NCBI GenBank assembly: GCA_024529925.1
Contig: JAFEUB010001573.1
Coordinates: 325,001-389,000 of the forward strand
Direction of reading: 5' to 3'
From: Ophthalmolycus amberensis
Taxonomy: Eukaryota > Chordata > Actinopteri > Perciformes > Zoarcidae
DNA length: 64,000 nt
Shown: positions 58,639 through 64,000 of the stretch, piece by piece
Position numbering within the stretch: the first letter of the stretch is position 1
How the letters are laid out: each line of letters starts with the position of its first letter
Program-made: the position numbers and the translations under genes
Notes under the pieces: generated by a model
Told to the model about the DNA's origin: nothing
The model's input: the letters and a program-made list of their open reading frames with translations, nothing else
Database searches by the model: none

Positions 58639-58870
58639 ACGGGGCGACCGTGGCGCACTGGGTTAAGAGGTTGTCTGGGAACCGGAAGGTCTACGGTTCG
58701 ATCCCCGACTGGGACGTGTCACGTGTAGAAGTGTACCTGAGCATACACTGAACCCCCGGCTCCCCGGGCGCCTGTCATTGGCTGCCCACTGCTCCCTGTA
58801 TACAGGGATGGGTCAAATGCAGAGAAAAATTTCCCCCTTAAAGGGATAAAGACAGTATAAATTCTGTTCT
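58639..58870 (+). mobile_element. tRNA-derived SINE, the most complete copy
   Basis: The head GGGGCGACCGTGGCGCACTG contains box A (TGGCGCACTGGGTTAAG); box B is GGTTCGATCC. The body has GGGATGGGTCAAATGCAGAG, and the tail AAATTTCCCCCTTAAAGGGA is followed by a TAAAGACAGTATAA end. Confidence 0.87.
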
Positions 58871-59261
58871 ATTCTTAAGTCGCAAGTTTAGGAGCATTTT
58901 GTCTTCCCTGTAACTTATAATGACGGATAAGGGTGGTGGACAAAAGCCTTTCGGTATGTAGGCGTTGTTTAAAGAGAAAGACACACGACAACGGCAATAC
59001 ATCGGGCATGTCCACACATATGAAGAGCCACCATCCTGGTCTGTCAGCGACGGGGGACACTCCGTTGTGGAAAACAAAAGGATTTCACAAAATCTGGTTA
59101 TAGTGCTTGAGCCACGCTACGAAATCCCCTCACGCACCCACTTCAGTGTGAAGATCGTTCCTCTATGAAGAGGAAAAGACTGACCGCTCACTTCATCATG
59201 GAGGAGTAGAGATTCATAGTCCGGTGCTGTAGACACGCCCCCTCTGGGAGAGTCACACAGA

Positions 59262-59515
59262 CACTCTATCTTCATATATATACAGTATATATATATATAT
59301 ACTTTTTTGATATATGTTTATATTTATAGTGTATATAGTCGTTAAATGTTTCTGCTTACAGCTGTTCTACTTTTTTTGCTTTTTGTTGTCCTTAAAATAT
59401 ATATTTCAATTTTTTTCCTGTTTATTTGTAAATTCTGTGTATGTAGGTGGAGATCAACGAAAAACCAGACTCAAATTCCTTATACGCGTACATGGCCAAT
59501 AGAGCTGATTCTGAC
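59262..59515 (+). mobile_element. LINE 3' end, copy 1
   Basis: A TA-rich start, then CAAATTCC, ACATGGCCAATAGAGCTGAT and TCTGACA. It is homologous along its length to 61037-61290. Confidence 0.72.
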
Positions 59516-61036
59516 ACACATCTGGCGCTACCCTTTGCCCACACAAATTTTCATCTTTGTGAAAATAAATATCTTAAATAGTGTGGTTTTCATGTAAGAC
59601 TATAGCCCAAAGTTATTTGCTTTAACTGTTCTTGAAGTTCTTTAATTAATAAATGGAAAGCAAAGTTATATTTGTCTCCCCTTTTCTTTGCTATTCTGAA
59701 TAATTATCTGAACCGTGACTCAAGAACCGTGATCCGAACTGTGAGGTTTGTGATCCGTTGCACCCCAAGTGGTCAGCACAAGAAGCTACGATAACCAGCC
59801 TTTAAAGACAGGTGACAACTTTAACAGACCGATGGGAGGATATGGAGGGGAGAATGAGACGGTGTAATATTATCATTCATGTAATATTATTCATGTGTGT
59901 CCGTGTGTTTGAGTTTGCATGTATTGATATATTTTTTACACACATGTTGACATTCATTTCAAATAAAAATGCTTTTAATAAGTCCTTCATCAAAAATGTT
60001 TAATTTCCTTTGCACTGTTCTACTCTGAAGAACATTGTTCAGCAGACTTGCCTTGTAAATATATTACATATTTTTAAATGCTTCTTACACTATCCACTTA
60101 TTTCAAACTCTGATGTTGTTATAACACAAATTATAGATAAATCTGAGATAATTGTCGATAAACATCAGTGTGGTTTTCACTGATTAAAATCTGCACTTTC
60201 ACACATTTCTTGTTATCTGCCTGAAAACGGTGAATTGGGAACGAAGTGAAACTTGTTCGTCTCGTGACCTCCATCAGTGACCAGAAGGAACTGCAACAGC
60301 TTTAAAAGTGCAATAACTTTGACATAAGAAGATAAAGTGTGTTTTAAGAAAGATAAAGATAGGAGTCACAAATTAAAGAACTAAAGAAATGAGTTGAGAA
60401 ACATCTATAAAAGATGGTTTATGACAAGAATGAGGAAAGAAATGGAAAACCCACTAAGAAAGAAAGGCAGGCAGGAAGGAAGAGTGATTTGTACAGAATC
60501 AGGTCCAAAAGACATGAAAAGAAAGAAAGAAGAAAGAGATCCGGTGGGAGCCGGTACAGATACAATACCACATCAAAAAAAGGCCACCTTTTTATAAAAC
60601 CATGTTAAGGTGGAAAATAGGGGTGAATTTCCCCTCCTTCTTCCCTGCAGTGTTATTGCAGGACTAAATAGAGATATGATGTTTTTCCCCAAAGAGAGAC
60701 AATTTTCTCTCCAATGCTCTTTGCTCGATGTGAAGGTTGCTGTAATCTAGCTCCTCGCCTGGGGAGGAACACGGCGCCTCAGCCGGGTCACCAGAAAGCA
60801 TCGGTTCACCAAAATGCCAAGGAGATTATTCCTCATTTAGCCGGCCAGGAGAAGTGGAAAATAAGTCGGGGGGGATGGAGAAAGAAGAAGACATGAAGAA
60901 CGCCGAGGAAAGGAGTGAAGTAAAATCATCTCTTTTCTTAGTTTTTGTTAGTACACATGCTAAAGCATTCCGAATTAACTAGAGATTTAAGAGACGTATT
61001 AGACCACTTACAACTCATGCCATTGTCTATAGGTTG
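59516..61036. other. Non-coding, no gene seen
   Basis: AT-rich. The word GTGATCCGTTGCACCCC near 59750 looks like a degraded hAT end. A purine-rich GAAAGAAAGGCAGGCAGG stretch lies at about 60455-60480. I recognise nothing else. Confidence 0.45.
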
Positions 61037-61290
61037 ATGTTCACATGTGTGTATATATATATATATATATATACACTTTTTTCACTTGGATATATATTTA
61101 TACTTGTATTATAGCTAAATGTTTATACCTACATCCGTTCTACTTTTTTTTGCTGCCCTTTTTTATTCTTTATACATATATTTTCTTGTTTATTGTAAAT
61201 TTGTGTTTGTATATTGAGAGCGGAGTGGAAACCGGAGACAAATTCCATGTATGCGTAAGCACACATGGCCAATAAAGCTAATTCTGATAG
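61037..61290 (+). mobile_element. LINE 3' end, copy 2
   Basis: A (TA)n start, TTGTTTATTGTAAATTTGTG, GACAAATTCCATGTATGC, and the end CACATGGCCAATAAAGCTAA plus TTCTGATA. The terminal AATAAAGCTGATTCTGA style matches the + strand LINE ending at 49704. Confidence 0.78.
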
Positions 61291-61449
61291 AGCAGCCTGA
61301 TAATAAGGAATTACAGTAATCTCTTCCAAAAGGTGGTAACTAAGGGTACAACTTCTCGAGGCAGCCTAGTCAGGATGGGGTCTAAGAGACAGGCAAATGG
61401 TTTAGATGTACAAATTGGGGACTAGTACTATAGGAGTGTGTATTCAGAC

Positions 61450-62700
61450 ATTGTGTTGTACGGTAAAGATGTAGCTGTTGTTGGGATCTGACGACGCCTC
61501 CTGGCTGGCTGAGACCTTCACATGTGATTTTCAAACAAAGGAGCAGTCATGTTCCTTCCTTTCTACAGAACGCCGGATGACCACACCCCCCCAACTCCAG
61601 CAGAAACCTGATGCTGGTCCCTCATTGGCCAAGAAAGGGCCCCCCACTGGTTGTGCTACCTGGTTTATAAGCCTGAGCACAGCTAGAATCGCTCTCTTCC
61701 GTCCAGACCTGCGCTGGTGTAAGGAGGTCCACAAGGATGCGCTTGCCTCATCAAATCCTGTCAGGTCACATGTTACATTCGCTGGTCGAACTATAGACTG
61801 TGTTTTCTTTTTTTGAGTTTTGGACCCTGTAGTGCGAGAACGGATAACTATGACCCGTTCCCTCACCCTTTTTGTGTACACACCGCCGGCAGAAGGACGA
61901 GTAACTCTCTCCCCCCTCGCCGAAGTTCACCAAGCACCGCCGGCAGAAGGACAACTGAGCCCTTTCCTCGCCGAAGATTTCCGGGAAGGACGACCCAAAC
62001 CTCGTCCCTCAGCCGAAGTTAAAAAGCCCTCTCTGCAGAGAGGAGATCGAGTCTGCGCCAGTTCCGAAGCCGCGCCACCGGGAGTCATCGACTGCCCGAG
62101 GACCGAGTGATTCCTACCACAGACCCTACCGAACGAAGCTTCTCAAAGTAAGGGTATCATTGGTATCTGGGCGTAGCTTAGCCTAGCGTAGCCTAGCTTA
62201 GCTTTAGTTTAATTTAGACTATTACTTTATGTCGTTGTTATTCCTGTATCTTGTTGTGTTAAGTTACTGTCGTGTTATAACGTGTTATTGCGCACGCATC
62301 GCGGACCACGGAGTCCCGTTATATTGTGAATTTCCTGCTGTAACTGTTTGCATTAGATCGACCACTGCTCGTGGATGTGGAGTTTGTGATTTTTATCACT
62401 TTAAAGACTAAAACCACGGTGGCCGAGCCTCGTCTCGCCGACCGAGTTTCGGGGTGATAAGAAAGCAACACTCGCATCTCACCGCAGTGATAAAGTTCTG
62501 TTTTGTTTTGGGGATTCTTTTATTTTGTTTTGGTTTTATTCTCTCATCTTTAAATCGGCTCTGTGAGTGAGATTTAGAACCGCAACTATCACCGTACAAG
62601 CGTGACCGGTCGATTCAGAATCCGACCGCAGAGTTTTATGGAGTGATCAGCTGTTCCTCACTTCCTCACTGCGGCGCAGAGCACCGCCAGAGCCGAGGTT
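61450..62700 (+). other. CpG-rich LTR- or promoter-like stretch
   Basis: A TATA-like GGTTTATAAGCC at about 61669-61680 is followed by GC-rich DNA dense in CpG (roughly 61840-62130). That DNA includes a 54-bp spaced repeat of CACCGCCGGCAGAAGGAC (61881, 61935) and three CGCCGAAG/AGCCGAAG words. TAGCCTAGCGTAGCC repeats lie at about 62175-62205. No protein or RNA gene is recognisable. It could be an unpaired LTR or 5' leader of a retroelement, or the CpG island of an unseen gene. Confidence 0.4.
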
Positions 62701-64000
62701 TCTCTCTCTCTCTCCTCCCTCTCTCTCTCTACTAACCCGCACACACACACAGTTAGATTCACTGATTTTTGTTGAATATCTCAGACACGTAAGGTTACGT
62801 AATCTATTGTCCCAACCCACAGTGTGCTTCACCCCACGTGGTTACAAGCGTAGCCCCACGTAGCCATTTTGTCGGAGGTCTCTAGACTCCGCCATCTTTG
62901 CTTGTAGGCTCACACGCCCCTTTTTAGATTACCCCCCTTTTGCTGTTCGAGTAGTTCTCCCCTCCCCCTTTTTCCACACACACACACACACACAGGTACA
63001 TATAGATATATACATATCCTTACCCCACTTTATTCATGTGACTTTAGGTATTAGACATAATTGTATGATAGTGTTTGTTGGTTTTGATATTAGCTGACTA
63101 TCATTTATTATTTTGATTTAATAAACTGTTATATTTTAAAGAGCAGTCGTCTGTGATTACTTGTGCATGTGTGTAATAATAACTGGATGTAGTGGCCTGT
63201 TCTTGAATTTAAACCTTCACTCTCACTCCAAACGTGTAATAGTATTCAGACTGTTAATATCGTGAGTGAACACTAATTATGAGAATTAGTTTATAGTTTG
63301 GTTATTGGTCCCTGTCCGCAGGGTGGTGCCCCGTCATTAGTAATTACTAATTAACTTATTGATGTTAATAACTCCATTGATGTTGATAGTTTAGTTTCAT
63401 ATTTGCTGATAACCAAACACGCTCCTTTACGTTCCCAACACTGTAGATGGATGGAAGTGGTCCAGCAGGGGACAGGAGAAGAGCAGCGTACATAATTAAA
63501 ATTCTAGTAAGAAGATGACTTATCACCTCTGAGTCCCATGACATGTGCTGAGTGCCCCATACACACACACACACAGACACACACACTGTGGAAGCTTGAG
63601 TCTGCTCCACAGAGAGGAAGGCCAGAGCACATGTCCAGCTGCTGTTTACAGTGGACACGCTGCGATAATAACTCTACCAAAACTGGTTTACAATTAAAAG
63701 GATTTTAATCCCACTGATGCAAATACAATTATACACTGAAGTACACTTTCTATGAAATATCATTTTATCTCACCCGGTGCAAAAAACTCTTCCAGTTCCT
63801 CAGGAGACGCATCCGTCCCCTGGGAACGTCACTAACAGAAGAGAAAAAGGCTTTTCTAGATCCCGCCCTCATATCCGTTCGAAACTCCTCCCCTTCCGTC
63901 TATCCCAATTCCTATTGGCTAACTTCCCTGTGCACTTCTGTAAACGCCTGTCTTCATGTCTCTCTTTCCCTGAGTTCCTAACACATTCAATGACTGTCAG
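62701..64000. other. Non-coding right edge
   Basis: CT run at about 62701-62732, CA runs near 62741-62751, 62977-62994 and 63563-63585, and an AATAAA at about 63119. I see no exon or RNA gene. Confidence 0.5.

Noticed and set aside
58639..58720. Possible tRNA gene (box A and box B present)
   Set aside because: No complete cloverleaf or terminator; it continues into a SINE body and a LINE-like tail. The same holds at 22558, 44919 and about 57590.

Overview
The window is teleost fish nuclear DNA. It has vertebrate split exons with GT/AG introns, fish-type LINE, SINE and hAT repeats, many CA/GT microsatellites and several long minisatellites. The only host gene I can support is the 3' half of one receptor protein tyrosine phosphatase on the + strand. 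Its thirteen exons (13080-53931) best match ptpru (PTP-rho group, R2B family). They splice into one uninterrupted frame of 517 residues plus stop, running from the middle of the first phosphatase domain (D1) to the C-terminus. The ectodomain, transmembrane segment and start of D1 must lie upstream of base 1.

Layout: 1-10019 is a 12-bp minisatellite that continues past the left edge; it shows higher-order repeats and is very probably intronic. 10020-13079 is intron with an antisense LINE fragment. 13080-30073 holds the D1 exons, separated by a 2-kb 22/44-bp minisatellite (15.1-17.1 kb), a (TG)n tract touching an acceptor, a 2.7-kb fish repeat with nine tandem 3' ends (22.7-25.4 kb), and a minisatellite built from the end of the catalytic-cysteine exon (26.88-27.7 kb). 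32449-39703 holds the linker and most of D2. The 13.3-kb intron 39704-53002 is a transposon sink: a solo LTR with target duplication, a 2.07-kb element with 18-bp perfect terminal inverted repeats, a SINE, and two L2/Rex1-like LINEs nested in opposite orientations. 53003-53931 finishes D2, and a 2.3-kb 3' UTR ends near 56224. From there to 64000 I see only repeats: two SINEs, two LINE 3' tails, and a CpG-rich LTR- or promoter-like stretch at 61.4-62.7 kb.

Function: PTPRU is a homophilic adhesion receptor whose mammalian D1 has been reported to be a pseudophosphatase. Here the D1 WPD motif, signature cysteine and candidate backdoor cysteine are present, but the hydrophobic residue before the signature His-Cys is Ala. 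D2 has WPA in place of WPD and Thr in its signature loop. All other long open frames in the window are by-products of stop-free tandem repeats or belong to decayed retrotransposons.
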